Notes: generated by a model not told the origin, from the letters alone. Positions 44,614-51,600 are shown, numbered from the stretch's first letter. The stretch is 64,000 bases of DNA from an uncultured Rhodospirillales bacterium (GCA_903828515.1 CAIKMD010000006.1:310001-374000), one strand, 5' to 3'. Made by a program: numbers and translations.

Positions 44614-46368
44614 ATGACTGAAAATCCACAGAATATGTCGTCCAATTCGGTCCGTGCGCCGCAAAGCGCCAGTGACCAGCAAACCCTTCCCGTTGTGCTC
44701 GCGGCGCTCGCCGCGGCCGGCGATGTCGCTTATGTCTGGGAGATCGCGACCGATGCGATCCAGTGGCATGGCTCGCTGCGCACGCTGGGCTTTCCGGAAG
44801 GAATGAAGCTGCCGTCGGGTCAGGCGCTGGCCGACCGCATCAATCCCGACGACCTTCTTTTGCGCCAGCAGCATCTGCACGCGCATTGCTCGCGCGGCGT
44901 GGCGTTCGATTGCGAATATCGCGTGCGGCTCGAGTCGGGCAATTTCGCGTGGCTGCACGATCGCGGCGCCGCCGAGCTCGACAATCTCGGCCGCCCTGTC
45001 CGTTTGTCCGGCGTGATCCGTCTCGTCACGGGTCGCAAGACTCAAGAGCAGAAGCTCGAGCAGCTCGCCAACTACGACGAGCTCACCGGACATTTCAACA
45101 AGAAGCGCCTGCGCGAAGTGCTCGACCATCTTCTCGCGACCAGCTTCCGTGCCGGCGGCGAGGGCGCCTATTTCGCCATCGGCATCGACAAGCTCGCCAA
45201 CATCAACGACGCGTTCGGTACCGCCGCCGCCGATCAGGTCCTGATCGAGATCGGCCGCCGGCTCGACCGCTGCATGCGGGTCTCCGACGTGATCGGCCGC
45301 GTCGGCGGCGATCGCTTCGGCATCGTGCTGGCGCATTGCGTCGAAGGTCATGTCGCGTCGGCGGCGGAAAAAATCCTCGCCGCGATCAGCTGCGCGCCGA
45401 TCGAAACCATCGGCGGCCCGGTCTATGCCACCGTGTCGATCGGCAGCTCCACGTTCCCCGCTCAGGCCAAGACCGCTTACGAAGTTATGGCGCGCGCCGA
45501 ATCCGCGCTCGCCGAAGCCAAGCGCAACGGCCGCGACTGCTACGTCGCCCACAAGCTCAGCGAAGAGCAGCGCCATCGCCATCGCGTCGGCATGGAACTG
45601 GGCGACCGCGTGCAGCGCGCCTTGCGCGACGGACGCCTGAAGCTCGCCTATCAGCCGGTCGTGGTCGCCAACCAGCCCGACAAGGTCGATTACTACGAAT
45701 GCCTGCTGCGCATGATCAGCGAAGACGGCAAGCAGGTCATCGCCGCCGGCGCCTTCGTCGCGGCGATCGAACAGCTGGGCTTCATCCGCCTGATCGACCG
45801 GTTCGTGCTCGAGGCGGCGTTCGAGGAAATGGCCCAGCATCCGGGCTACGTCCTCGGCATCAACATCTCCGGCCTGACCGCGACCGATCGCGCCTGGCTG
45901 CGGGCGATGACCACGCTCCTCAAAGGCCGGCCCGAAGTGGCGCAGCGCCTGCTGGTCGAAATCACCGAAACCGCCGCGCTCAACGACATCGACGAGTCCG
46001 CGCATTTCGTCAGCCAGCTGCGCGATCTCGGCTGCCGCGTCGCGCTCGACGATTTCGGCGCCGGCTTTACCTCGCTGCGCCATCTTCAGGCGCTGGCGGT
46101 CGACACGGTGAAGATCGACGGCTCGTTCGTCCGCAACCTGACCCAGAGCCCGGACAATCAGGTTTTCCTGCGGCATCTCGTTGGCCTCGCCAAAGGCCTC
46201 GGCCTCGCCACCGTCGCCGAATGCGTCGAGACGCCCGAAGAGGCGGCCATCCTGCGCCGCGAGGGCGTGGGTTTCCTGCAAGGCTATTATTACGGCAAGC
46301 CGACGCTCGAAAAGCCCTGGCTCGCGATGCCCGCCCCGAAGAAGCTGATCACCGGCACCGCCGACTGA
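44614..46368 (+). CDS. PAS-GGDEF-EAL protein, cyclic-di-GMP phosphodiesterase candidate
   Basis: This is a 584-residue cytoplasmic signalling protein with no membrane segment. A PAS sensor region (about 25-140) precedes a GGDEF domain whose active motif is degenerate (GGDRF in GRVGGDRFGIVL), so it should not make c-di-GMP. The EAL domain is intact: ECLLR for ExLLR, INISG, VEITET, ALDDFGAGFTSL, VKIDGSF, AECVE and LQGYYYGKP keep the usual metal and catalytic residues. The protein probably degrades c-di-GMP, possibly allosterically regulated through GGDRF. The start may also be ATG 44635. Its last 131 bases are repeated at 48007. Confidence 0.88.
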   Translation: MTENPQNMSSNSVRAPQSASDQQTLPVVLAALAAAGDVAYVWEIATDAIQWHGSLRTLGFPEGMKLPSGQALADRINPDDLLLRQQHLHAHCSRGVAFDCEYRVRLESGNFAWLHDRGAAELDNLGRPVRLSGVIRLVTGRKTQEQKLEQLANYDELTGHFNKKRLREVLDHLLATSFRAGGEGAYFAIGIDKLANINDAFGTAAADQVLIEIGRRLDRCMRVSDVIGRVGGDRFGIVLAHCVEGHVASAAEKILAAISCAPIETIGGPVYATVSIGSSTFPAQAKTAYEVMARAESALAEAKRNGRDCYVAHKLSEEQRHRHRVGMELGDRVQRALRDGRLKLAYQPVVVANQPDKVDYYECLLRMISEDGKQVIAAGAFVAAIEQLGFIRLIDRFVLEAAFEEMAQHPGYVLGINISGLTATDRAWLRAMTTLLKGRPEVAQRLLVEITETAALNDIDESAHFVSQLRDLGCRVALDDFGAGFTSLRHLQALAVDTVKIDGSFVRNLTQSPDNQVFLRHLVGLAKGLGLATVAECVETPEEAAILRREGVGFLQGYYYGKPTLEKPWLAMPAPKKLITGTAD

Positions 46369-46471
46369 TCGCCCGCCGATCCGTCGCGGATCGGCACTCG
46401 TCAGAGTTCGATCGGTTCTGATCGAATCAGCGCAGGCGGAAACACACCTCACCCTTCCATCGCTTCGCGAT
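46240..46471 (+). repeat. 232-base direct repeat, left copy (EAL gene end plus downstream)
   Basis: This segment holds the last 43 codons of the EAL gene and about 100 downstream bases, and matches 48009-48240 at 226 of 232 positions by hand alignment. It ends where the mobile composite begins. Confidence 0.95.
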
Positions 46472-46472
46472 T

Positions 46473-46497
46473 AATTCTGGGGACACAATACATAATT
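46473..46497 (+). repeat. Motif copy R1 (left end of transposase element)
   Basis: AATTC-TGGGGACACAATACATAATT lies 37 bases before the transposase start and is the inverted partner of the copy at 47202. The pair differs by one inserted base in 25. Confidence 0.9.
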
Positions 46498-46534
46498 CGT
46501 TGACCCCGGCACGCCCCCGGCTTAGCGTCGGGTC

Positions 46535-47203
46535 ATGGCGCGATTGGCCCGAGTGGTGGCGGCGAACCTGCCGCATCATGTGACGCAGCGGGGCAACCGC
46601 CGCCAGCAGGTCTTTTTCGGCGACGAGGATTACACGACCTATCGCGCGCTGCTCGCCGAATCGTGTCGCGCTGCCGGGGTCGAGGTCTGGGCCTATTGCC
46701 TGATGCCCAACCACGTCCACCTCGTCCTCGTGCCGTCCGACGCCGATGGCTTGCGCGCGGCGCTGGGCGAGGCGCATCGGCGCTACACGCGGCACGTCAA
46801 TTTCCGCGAGGGCTGGCGCGGCTATCTGTGGCAGGGGCGGTTCGCGTCGTTCCCAATGGACGAGCCCTACCTTCTCGCTTGCGCGCGCTATGTCGAACTC
46901 AACCCCGTGCGGGCCAAGCTGGCGCGACGCGCGCGCGATTGGCCCTGGTCGAGCGCGCGGGCGCATCTCGACGGACGCGACGACGAATTGGTCAAAAGCC
47001 GCAAGCTGCTCGACCTCGCGCCCGATTGGGCGGATTTCCTGCGCGGCGGTTTGAGCGCGGAAGACTACGCGGCGATTCGCGCCGGGGAGCGTACCGGCCG
47101 GCCCCTCGGCGCGACGCGGTTCGTCGCGCGTCTCGAAAAGCGCCTCGACCGGAAGCTGGCGCGGCAAAAGCCGGGCCCCAAGCCGAAACAGGCGGCGACA
47201 TAA
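46535..47203 (+). CDS. REP-associated tyrosine transposase (RAYT, Y1/HUH)
   Basis: This is a 222-residue IS200/IS605-like Y1 nuclease. The metal-binding HUH pair is in LMPNHVHLVLVP, the catalytic Tyr is in CARYVELNPVRA, and the N-terminus ARVVAANLPHHVTQRGNRRQQVFF is typical of RAYTs. The C-terminal tail is Lys/Arg/Pro rich. RAYTs cut and join single-stranded DNA at palindromic repeats and are linked to spread of REP sequences. All catalytic residues appear intact, so it may be active. Its stop lies within the inverted motif copy at 47202. Confidence 0.9.
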   Translation: MARLARVVAANLPHHVTQRGNRRQQVFFGDEDYTTYRALLAESCRAAGVEVWAYCLMPNHVHLVLVPSDADGLRAALGEAHRRYTRHVNFREGWRGYLWQGRFASFPMDEPYLLACARYVELNPVRAKLARRARDWPWSSARAHLDGRDDELVKSRKLLDLAPDWADFLRGGLSAEDYAAIRAGERTGRPLGATRFVARLEKRLDRKLARQKPGPKPKQAAT

Positions 47204-47227
47204 TTATGTATTGTGTCCCCAGGAATT
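47202..47227 (-). repeat. Motif copy R2 (right end of transposase element)
   Basis: On the minus strand this reads AATTCC-TGGGGACACAATACATAATT, the inverse of R1. R1 and R2 bracket the transposase gene almost exactly, defining a 755-base unit. Confidence 0.9.
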
Positions 47228-47315
47228 CCCTTAGTCCGACCCCTGCGCAAGGCAGCACTGGTCAGGGGGGCGGCACTCCAAAGTAGCTGCGTCGTAGCGT
47301 CTTATCGGGTGGGCC

Positions 47316-47678
47316 ATGGGATGGTTTTGGAAGAAGCAGAATAACGGCACGACCGAGCCATCAGCAAAGGCTGAGCAACGTGTGACGATACATATGCGTT
47401 TATCGGGGCCGGGCCTTGCGACCTCTGAGGAAAGAGATTCAATTCACAAAATCTCAGAAATGTTAGCTGAAGCAATCATTGTTCATGGGGCTGGTGAGTT
47501 TGATGGTGATGTCTTTGGAGATGGTCAATGTGAGTTGTTTATGTATGGGCCGGACGCCGATCGCCTCTTTGAAGCGATATCTCCAATACTGAAGGATTGG
47601 CAGGCCCTAAAAGGTGGTTATGTTGTTAAGCGTTTTGGACCGCCAGGTTCGAAGAGCGCGAAAATCGAATTCGACTGA
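47316..47678 (+). CDS. Orphan hypothetical protein with AT-rich codon use
   Basis: This 120-residue soluble acidic protein has conserved-looking segments VTIHMRLSGPGLATSEERD, GEFDGDVFGDGQCELFMYGPD and YVVKRFGPPGSK. These recall from memory a widespread family with DGDEFGGGxxxLYMYGPDAD and KRYGPPG, of unknown function and sometimes near toxin-type genes. Its codon use is visibly AT-richer than the neighbours (for example GTTAGCTGAAGCAATC), pointing to recent transfer. It lies inside the RAYT composite, between motif copies R2 and R3. Confidence 0.7.
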   Translation: MGWFWKKQNNGTTEPSAKAEQRVTIHMRLSGPGLATSEERDSIHKISEMLAEAIIVHGAGEFDGDVFGDGQCELFMYGPDADRLFEAISPILKDWQALKGGYVVKRFGPPGSKSAKIEFD

Positions 47679-47708
47679 TTACATCCTCGCCTTTACAGAT
47701 TGGTGGCG

Positions 47709-47732
47709 AATTCTGGTGACACAATTATAATT
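47709..47732 (+). repeat. Motif copy R3
   Basis: AATTCTGGTGACACAATTATAATT is a diverged copy of the motif in the same orientation as R1. It directly precedes the HemY fragment. Confidence 0.8.
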
Positions 47733-47739
47733 TACGACC

Positions 47740-47914
47740 CAGTTCAACGGCGACCAGCGCGCGGCGGAAAATTATTTCAAGGCGATGCTGGAACGTCCCG
47801 AGACCGAGTTCCTCGGCCTGCGCGGCCTGATCATGCAGGCGATTAAGGATGGCGACGAGGACGAGGCGCTGCGCCTTACCCGCCGCGCCAAGGAATTGCG
47901 CGAAGACGCTATCG
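47740..47914 (+). pseudogene. HemY (heme biosynthesis TPR protein) gene fragment
   Basis: An open stretch of 58 codons reads QFNGDQRAAENYFKAMLERP, ETEFLGLRGLIMQAIKDGDE and DEALRLTRRAKELRE. This matches from memory the TPR region of alphaproteobacterial HemY (segments RAAxxYFxAMLxRPETEFLGLRGL). A stop codon lies just upstream, no start exists and the frame ends in the motif copy at 47915, so it is an internal fragment cut at both ends by the repeat motif. GC-rich composition suggests an origin in the same or a related genome. Confidence 0.65.
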
Positions 47915-47940
47915 AATTCCAGGGACACAATACGTAATTA
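47915..47940 (+). repeat. Motif copy R4
   Basis: AATTCCAGGGACACAATACG followed by TAATTA. It is in direct orientation and faces R5, forming one arm of a 90-base hairpin. Confidence 0.85.
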
Positions 47941-47978
47941 GTGAACGTGAGGTTCTTTCAAGCCAAAAGGCCGGAGCG

Positions 47979-48004
47979 TAATTACGTGTTATGTCCCCGG
48001 AATT
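47979..48004 (-). repeat. Motif copy R5
   Basis: On the minus strand this reads AATTCCGGGGACATAACACG followed by TAATTA, the inverse partner of R4 with several substitutions. It ends 4 bases before the right 232-base repeat. Confidence 0.85.
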
Positions 48005-48005
48005 A

Positions 48006-48137
48006 GTGGAAGCGGCGATCCTGCGCCGCGAGGGCGTGGGTTTCCTGCAAGGCTATTATTACGGCAAGCCGACGCTCGAAAAACCCTGGCTCGCGATGCC
48101 CGCCCCGAAGAAGCTGATCACCGGCACGGCCGACTGA
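48006..48137 (+). pseudogene. Remnant of EAL gene 3' end
   Basis: The last 43 codons of the EAL protein (VEAAILRREGVGFLQGYYYG to the final TGTAD and stop) are repeated here without the rest of the gene. The four coding differences from the intact gene all lie at third codon positions and are synonymous. It has no start or ribosome site of its own. Confidence 0.9.
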
Positions 48138-48240
48138 TCGCCCGCCGATCCGTCGCGGATCGGCATTCGTCAGAGTTCGATCGGTTCTGATCGAATCAGC
48201 GCAGGCGGAAACACACCTCACCCTCCCATCGCTTCGCGAT
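48009..48240 (+). repeat. 232-base direct repeat, right copy
   Basis: This partner of 46240-46471 has six substitutions and no gaps. Unlike the left copy it continues into an intact roughly 120-base intergenic repeat, so it probably marks the original end of the EAL locus. Confidence 0.95.
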
Positions 48241-48337
48241 GGCCCCCCCTCTCCCCGCAAGCGCGGAGAGGGGCAAATAAAAACCCTCTCCGCCGATTGG
48301 GAGGAGAGGGTGTAAGCGTCAGCGAGCGGGTGAGGTG
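48212..48337. repeat. Intergenic palindromic repeat A1
   Basis: This intergenic element contains two hairpins (CTCTCCCCGCAAGCGCGGAGAG and ACCCTCTCC with GGAGAGGGT) and ends CAGCGAGCGGGTGAGGTG. It matches in inverted orientation the element at 55271-55408, with one roughly 8-base insertion in that copy. The left part of the same element is seen truncated at 46444-46471, next to R1. Confidence 0.85.
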
Positions 48338-48365
48338 GCGCGCGTCGACCCGAGCCGATCAGGCC

Positions 48366-48986
48366 CTAGGCTTCGCCCTTTTCCTTTTTCGCATAAGCGT
48401 CGAGCTGATGCTGCATCTCGTCGATGCGCTGCTTCAGGTCGCCGAGCGATGCGTCCGCATGGGGCTCGGCGTCTTTCGGCTTTTCGCCGCCGGCTCCGGT
48501 TCCAACGCCACCGCCCGGAACCGGGAAGGGCGAGAACATCTTCATCGTCTGCTCGAACAGCGCCAGGTTCTGCTTGCCCATCTGCTCGAGCGAGCCGAAC
48601 GGAAAGAGGCCGCCGAAGGCGTTCTGCAGGCTCTTGCGCATCTGGTCGTGGTTTTCGGAAAACGACGACATCGCGTGATCGAGATAGCGCGGCACCAGCC
48701 ACTGCATGCTGTCGCCATAGAGCCCGATGAGCTGACGCAGGAAGCTGATCGGCAGGAGGTTCTGGCCGCCCTTCTGCTCTTCCTCGACGATGATCTGGGT
48801 CAGGACGGCGCGGGTGATGTCCTCGCCGGTCTTGGCGTCATAGACCACGAAATCGTTGCGCGCCTTGACCATGCGCGAGAGATCGTCGAGCGTCACGTAG
48901 GAACTGGTTGCGGTATTGTAGAGGCGCCGGTTGGCGTATTTCTTGATAACAACCGGCGGCGTCTCGGTGCCGCTCGTATCGCTCAT
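48366..48986 (-). CDS. phaR: Polyhydroxyalkanoate synthesis repressor PhaR
   Basis: This is a 206-residue DNA- and PHA-binding repressor. The N-terminal DNA-binding domain is unmistakable (VVIKKYANRRLYNTATSSYV, TLDDLSRMV, YDAKTGEDITRAVLTQII), followed by two PHB-accumulation regulatory segments (LLPISFLRQLIGLYGDSMQW) and a Gly/Pro-rich tail with a short coiled coil (LKQRIDEMQHQLDAYAKK). ATG 48986 is preceded by AAGGGAAGG; longer upstream readings are rejected. It is divergent from the phaC operon, which it likely represses together with phasin genes. Confidence 0.93.
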   Translation of the reverse strand: MSDTSGTETPPVVIKKYANRRLYNTATSSYVTLDDLSRMVKARNDFVVYDAKTGEDITRAVLTQIIVEEEQKGGQNLLPISFLRQLIGLYGDSMQWLVPRYLDHAMSSFSENHDQMRKSLQNAFGGLFPFGSLEQMGKQNLALFEQTMKMFSPFPVPGGGVGTGAGGEKPKDAEPHADASLGDLKQRIDEMQHQLDAYAKKEKGEA

Positions 48987-49094
48987 GCGTTGCCTTCCCT
49001 TCGGGCTGCGGACTGTTACCCCGAAACCTGAGCATAACAGCATTCCGGGCCAAGGCTCTAGCGCCGATGCGCGGCCGGCCGGTATAATCGCGCC

Positions 49095-49496
49095 ATGGCG
49101 GAACCGCCCGATCTCGCCGCTCTTGCCAAGCGCTACGTCGATTTGTGGCAGGATCAATTGGTTGCCATGGCGGCCGATCCGGCCCTGGCCGAGACCATGT
49201 CGCGGGTGATGTCCGCGCTGACGCCGCAGGCGTGGCCGCCGCAACCGGGGAGCGACTATGACGGCGCCGCGTTCCGCTCATCCCCATCCCCCGCGCCCCG
49301 GTCTTCCTCGGCAAGGACCCCGGCCGCTCGGTCTGCACCTGACCAGCGCGATGGGGGCGTGGCTCTCCTCGCGCGCCGGCTTGCCGCTCTTGAGAAAAGG
49401 CTTGCTGCCCTGGAGACCGGAATTCGCGGTTCAGGGCGCGGCGCTCAGCCTAAGCCTAAACCTCGTCGACCCGGCACAACCAAACCGCGAAAATGA
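49095..49496 (+). CDS. Small coiled-coil protein upstream of phaC (phasin/PhaE-like?)
   Basis: This is a 133-residue protein. The N-terminal helix PDLAALAKRYVDLWQDQLVA and MAADPALAETMSRVMSAL, a Ser/Pro/Ala-rich middle and the coiled coil ALLARRLAALEKRLAALETG recall short PHA-granule or PhaE-like proteins encoded before phaC in some Alphaproteobacteria. The last 239 bases overlap the phaC start in another frame; the coiled coil lies inside the overlap and is well formed, which supports both frames being used. No strong ribosome site is visible before ATG 49095. Confidence 0.6.
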   Translation: MAEPPDLAALAKRYVDLWQDQLVAMAADPALAETMSRVMSALTPQAWPPQPGSDYDGAAFRSSPSPAPRSSSARTPAARSAPDQRDGGVALLARRLAALEKRLAALETGIRGSGRGAQPKPKPRRPGTTKPRK

Positions 49497-50526
49497 TCCC
49501 TTCGGGGCGGCGGTCGATGCCGAGTTGCGGCGCCGCGCCGAACTCTTCCTCGATGGGCTCGAGGCCTATCGCCGCCACCCCTATCGCCGCGACCTGCCCG
49601 CGCCCTTGCTGATCTGGCAGGACGGCACCACGCGCCTCCTCGATTTCGGTCCGCCCGACGGGCTGCCGGTCCTGGTCGTGCCGTCGCTGATCAATCGCGC
49701 CTACATCCTCGATCTAGCACCGGGCCAAAGCCTGCTGCGGTATCTATCGAGCCAGGGCCTGCGCCCCTTGCTGGTCGATTGGGATGCGCCGGGCGAGGCC
49801 GAACGCGACTTCGATCTGAGCGACTACATCGTCAGCCGGCTCGAACCCGCCGCCGAAGCGGCGCGCGCCGAAGCGGGCGAGACGCTGGCCGTGATGGGTT
49901 ACTGCATGGGCGGTCTTCTGGCCCTGGCGCTGGCCGCGCGCCGGCCCGATCTGGTCAAGGCGCTCGCGCTGCTCGCCGTGCCGTGGCGCTTTCATGCCGA
50001 ACGCGCGCCCTCGGCGAAACTGTTGGGACAAATGGCGGCGCCGATCGCACAAAGCTGCGCGGCATTGGGCGAGGTTCCGGTCGACGTGCTGCAAGGTCTG
50101 TTCGCGGCGCAGGATCCGCTTCTGGTCTTGCGCAAATTCTCGCGCTTCGCCGAGCAGCCGCAGGACAGCGCGGCGGCACTCGGCTTCGTCGCCTTGGAGG
50201 ACTGGCTGAACGACGGCGTGCCGATGACCTTGCCGGTGGCGCGCGAATGCCTGGCCGATTGGTACGGTAACGATCTTCCGGGGCAAGGGTTGTGGCGCGT
50301 CGCGGGCAAGCCGGTGCTGCCGGCCGACATCGCGGTGCCGAGCCTCGTCGTGGTGCCGGCGCAGGACCGCATCGTGCCGCCGAAGACCGCCGCGGCGCTC
50401 GCCGAGGATTTGCCCGATGCCGAAATCCTGACCCCGGCCTTGGGTCATATCGGCATGATCGTCGCGCGCGAGGCGCCGAACGCGGTGTGGGCGCCGCTCG
50501 CCGCGTGGCTCAAGGAGCGGGGGTGA
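49258..50526 (+). CDS. phaC: Polyhydroxyalkanoate synthase-like alpha/beta protein (PhaC family)
   Basis: This 422-residue enzyme joins hydroxyacyl-CoA units into PHA. The PHA-synthase lipase-like box is GYCMGG with the nucleophile Cys at residue 216, Asp in PAQDRIVPP and His in LGHIGMIV complete the triad. PVLVVPSLINRAYILDLAPGQSLLRYL is the typical synthase core. It is shorter than class I synthases (~590) and longer than class III PhaC (~355). ATG 49258 has GGGGAG 6 bases upstream and starts deep inside the preceding coiled-coil gene. It is divergent from phaR. Confidence 0.85.
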   Translation: MTAPRSAHPHPPRPGLPRQGPRPLGLHLTSAMGAWLSSRAGLPLLRKGLLPWRPEFAVQGAALSLSLNLVDPAQPNRENDPFGAAVDAELRRRAELFLDGLEAYRRHPYRRDLPAPLLIWQDGTTRLLDFGPPDGLPVLVVPSLINRAYILDLAPGQSLLRYLSSQGLRPLLVDWDAPGEAERDFDLSDYIVSRLEPAAEAARAEAGETLAVMGYCMGGLLALALAARRPDLVKALALLAVPWRFHAERAPSAKLLGQMAAPIAQSCAALGEVPVDVLQGLFAAQDPLLVLRKFSRFAEQPQDSAAALGFVALEDWLNDGVPMTLPVARECLADWYGNDLPGQGLWRVAGKPVLPADIAVPSLVVVPAQDRIVPPKTAAALAEDLPDAEILTPALGHIGMIVAREAPNAVWAPLAAWLKERG

Positions 50527-50596
50527 GGGGTGGTGAGGATTCCAAGCCGCGCGAATCAATGCGATTTCGGACCAATTTCCAAGACGGCGTACATCT

Positions 50597-50836
50597 ATGA
50601 TTACGCACTGGTATGAAGATGCAAATTTAGTCGGGGTCATCTTCGTCAGCGTGACGTTCCCCGTCATTTTTGTCCTGTTCTATTTCCGGCCGGAATGGGC
50701 AAACCGAATCTGGCGTGATTTTCCCCTTTTTGGGCGGCGTCTCAGCCCGAGAACATGGCGCATCATCGCCTATATTATTCTTATCTCGGGCATCTATCAG
50801 ATTGTCGATATATTGATTCGTTATTTTTCAAACTGA
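50597..50836 (+). CDS. Small two-helix membrane protein
   Basis: This 79-residue protein has two transmembrane helices (NLVGVIFVSVTFPVIFVLFYF and IIAYIILISGIYQIVDILI) and a basic, aromatic connecting loop (RPEWANRIWRDFPLFGRRLS). Codon use is AT-richer than the phaC gene. No family is recognised. The frame is compact and protein-like and it sits alone between phaC and the toxin-antitoxin genes. Confidence 0.55.
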   Translation: MITHWYEDANLVGVIFVSVTFPVIFVLFYFRPEWANRIWRDFPLFGRRLSPRTWRIIAYIILISGIYQIVDILIRYFSN

Positions 50837-50862
50837 CCTATTAGCCACTGGACCGTAGTGCG

Positions 50863-51150
50863 TCATTCGGCAAGCGCTTTGAGCACGGCTTGCGGCTCGC
50901 GCTCGATCACGCGGAGAAAAGCGCGTGCCGCGCCGTCGGGTTGGCGGCGGCCTTGCTCCCAGTTCTGCACGGCGTCCAAGGCGAAGCCGAAGCGCGCCGC
51001 GAATTTCGCTTGCGATAATTTCAATCCCTTGCGGATCGCGGCGACATCGACGCTCTCGGGCACATGCGCGACGAATCCATCCTGATTGCCTTTCGCATAA
51101 GCGAGCGCTTCGCGCGCACCGCGCAGGATGCTTTGTCCGGCCTTTGACAT
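50863..51150 (-). CDS. HTH-type antitoxin (HigA/NadS-like)
   Basis: This 95-residue XRE-family protein has an HTH at about residues 35-75 (VDVAAIRKGLKLSQAKFAARF, VQNWEQGRRQPDGAARAFL), like antitoxins that bind both the toxin and the operon promoter. It starts 1 base after the stop of the toxin gene, the HigB-HigA order. The N-terminus LRGAREALAYAKGNQDG is typical of this antitoxin subgroup. Confidence 0.85.
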   Translation of the reverse strand: MSKAGQSILRGAREALAYAKGNQDGFVAHVPESVDVAAIRKGLKLSQAKFAARFGFALDAVQNWEQGRRQPDGAARAFLRVIEREPQAVLKALAE

Positions 51151-51151
51151 G

Positions 51152-51520
51152 TCAGTCCCGTCCTCTCCGATACGCCGTGACCAGGCTCGCCAAGATCGTG
51201 CGCAATTCGTTTCGCTCGGCCATTGTCAAATTCGCCTTTTCGCCCTTGCCGAAAATCGTCAATAAAAACACCGGAAGGCGAGGGCCGGCATAAAAGGTGA
51301 TTACGCGTGCGCCGCCGCTCTTGCCCTTACCTTTGGCGCCCCATCGCAGTTTGCGAGCGCCTCCTGTCCCCGGCATCAGATCGCCGTCGAGAGGATTGGC
51401 AGCGACAAAATTAATGAGCGCCGTCTTTTCCGCTTCCGTCAGAATCCGCTGGGCCGTACCCCGGAATTCCGGCGTTTCCACCACCGTGTGCAGCGGCGCT
51501 TCTATCACTATATACGCCAT
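51152..51520 (-). CDS. RelE/HigB-type toxin
   Basis: This 122-residue mRNA-interferase-like toxin has VVETPEFRGTAQRILTEAEK, GDLMPGTGGARKLRWGAKGKGKSGG, RVITFYAGPRLPVFLLTIFGKGEKANL and a C-terminal helix, the RelE-superfamily layout of the HigB/NadT type. ATG 51520 is chosen by homology to the usual start; a 25-codon longer reading is possible. It precedes the antitoxin and forms a type II toxin-antitoxin operon inside the PHA locus. Confidence 0.83.
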   Translation of the reverse strand: MAYIVIEAPLHTVVETPEFRGTAQRILTEAEKTALINFVAANPLDGDLMPGTGGARKLRWGAKGKGKSGGARVITFYAGPRLPVFLLTIFGKGEKANLTMAERNELRTILASLVTAYRRGRD

Positions 51521-51600
51521 TGGCGGATATTTTGCAAGGGAGACACCCGCGCGTTCTCCAAGCAGCTTGAACTGATTTCGCTGGACAATTCGCACATCTT

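Larger units (their letters stand above)
47915..48004. repeat. 90-base MITE/REP-like hairpin formed by R4 and R5
   Basis: Two 26-base inverted motif copies enclose a 38-base GC-rich spacer with no coding potential. The structure has the size and symmetry of a non-autonomous element that the neighbouring RAYT could act on. It abuts the second copy of the EAL gene end. Confidence 0.7.
46472..48008. mobile_element. Composite RAYT-associated insertion
   Basis: This is a 1.5-kb insertion between two copies of the EAL gene end. In order it holds a short motif copy, a Y1/HUH transposase, an inverted motif copy, an AT-richer orphan gene, a third motif copy, a HemY gene fragment, and a fourth and fifth motif copy facing each other as a 90-base hairpin. 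The motif is GGGGACACAATACATAATT with variants. It appears built by repeated capture or insertion events driven by the transposase or by repair at its motifs. No simple target-site duplication is seen. Confidence 0.75.

Noticed and set aside
44521-46452. 643-residue minus-strand open frame opposite the EAL gene
   Set aside because: Antisense shadow; the plus strand encodes intact PAS and EAL motifs, and the duplicated segment preserves the plus-strand protein with synonymous changes only.
46473-47227. Classic insertion sequence with target-site duplication
   Set aside because: The inverted motif copies bracket the transposase, but no short direct duplication flanks them and Y1 enzymes do not make one; the unit is better read as a RAYT with its motif.
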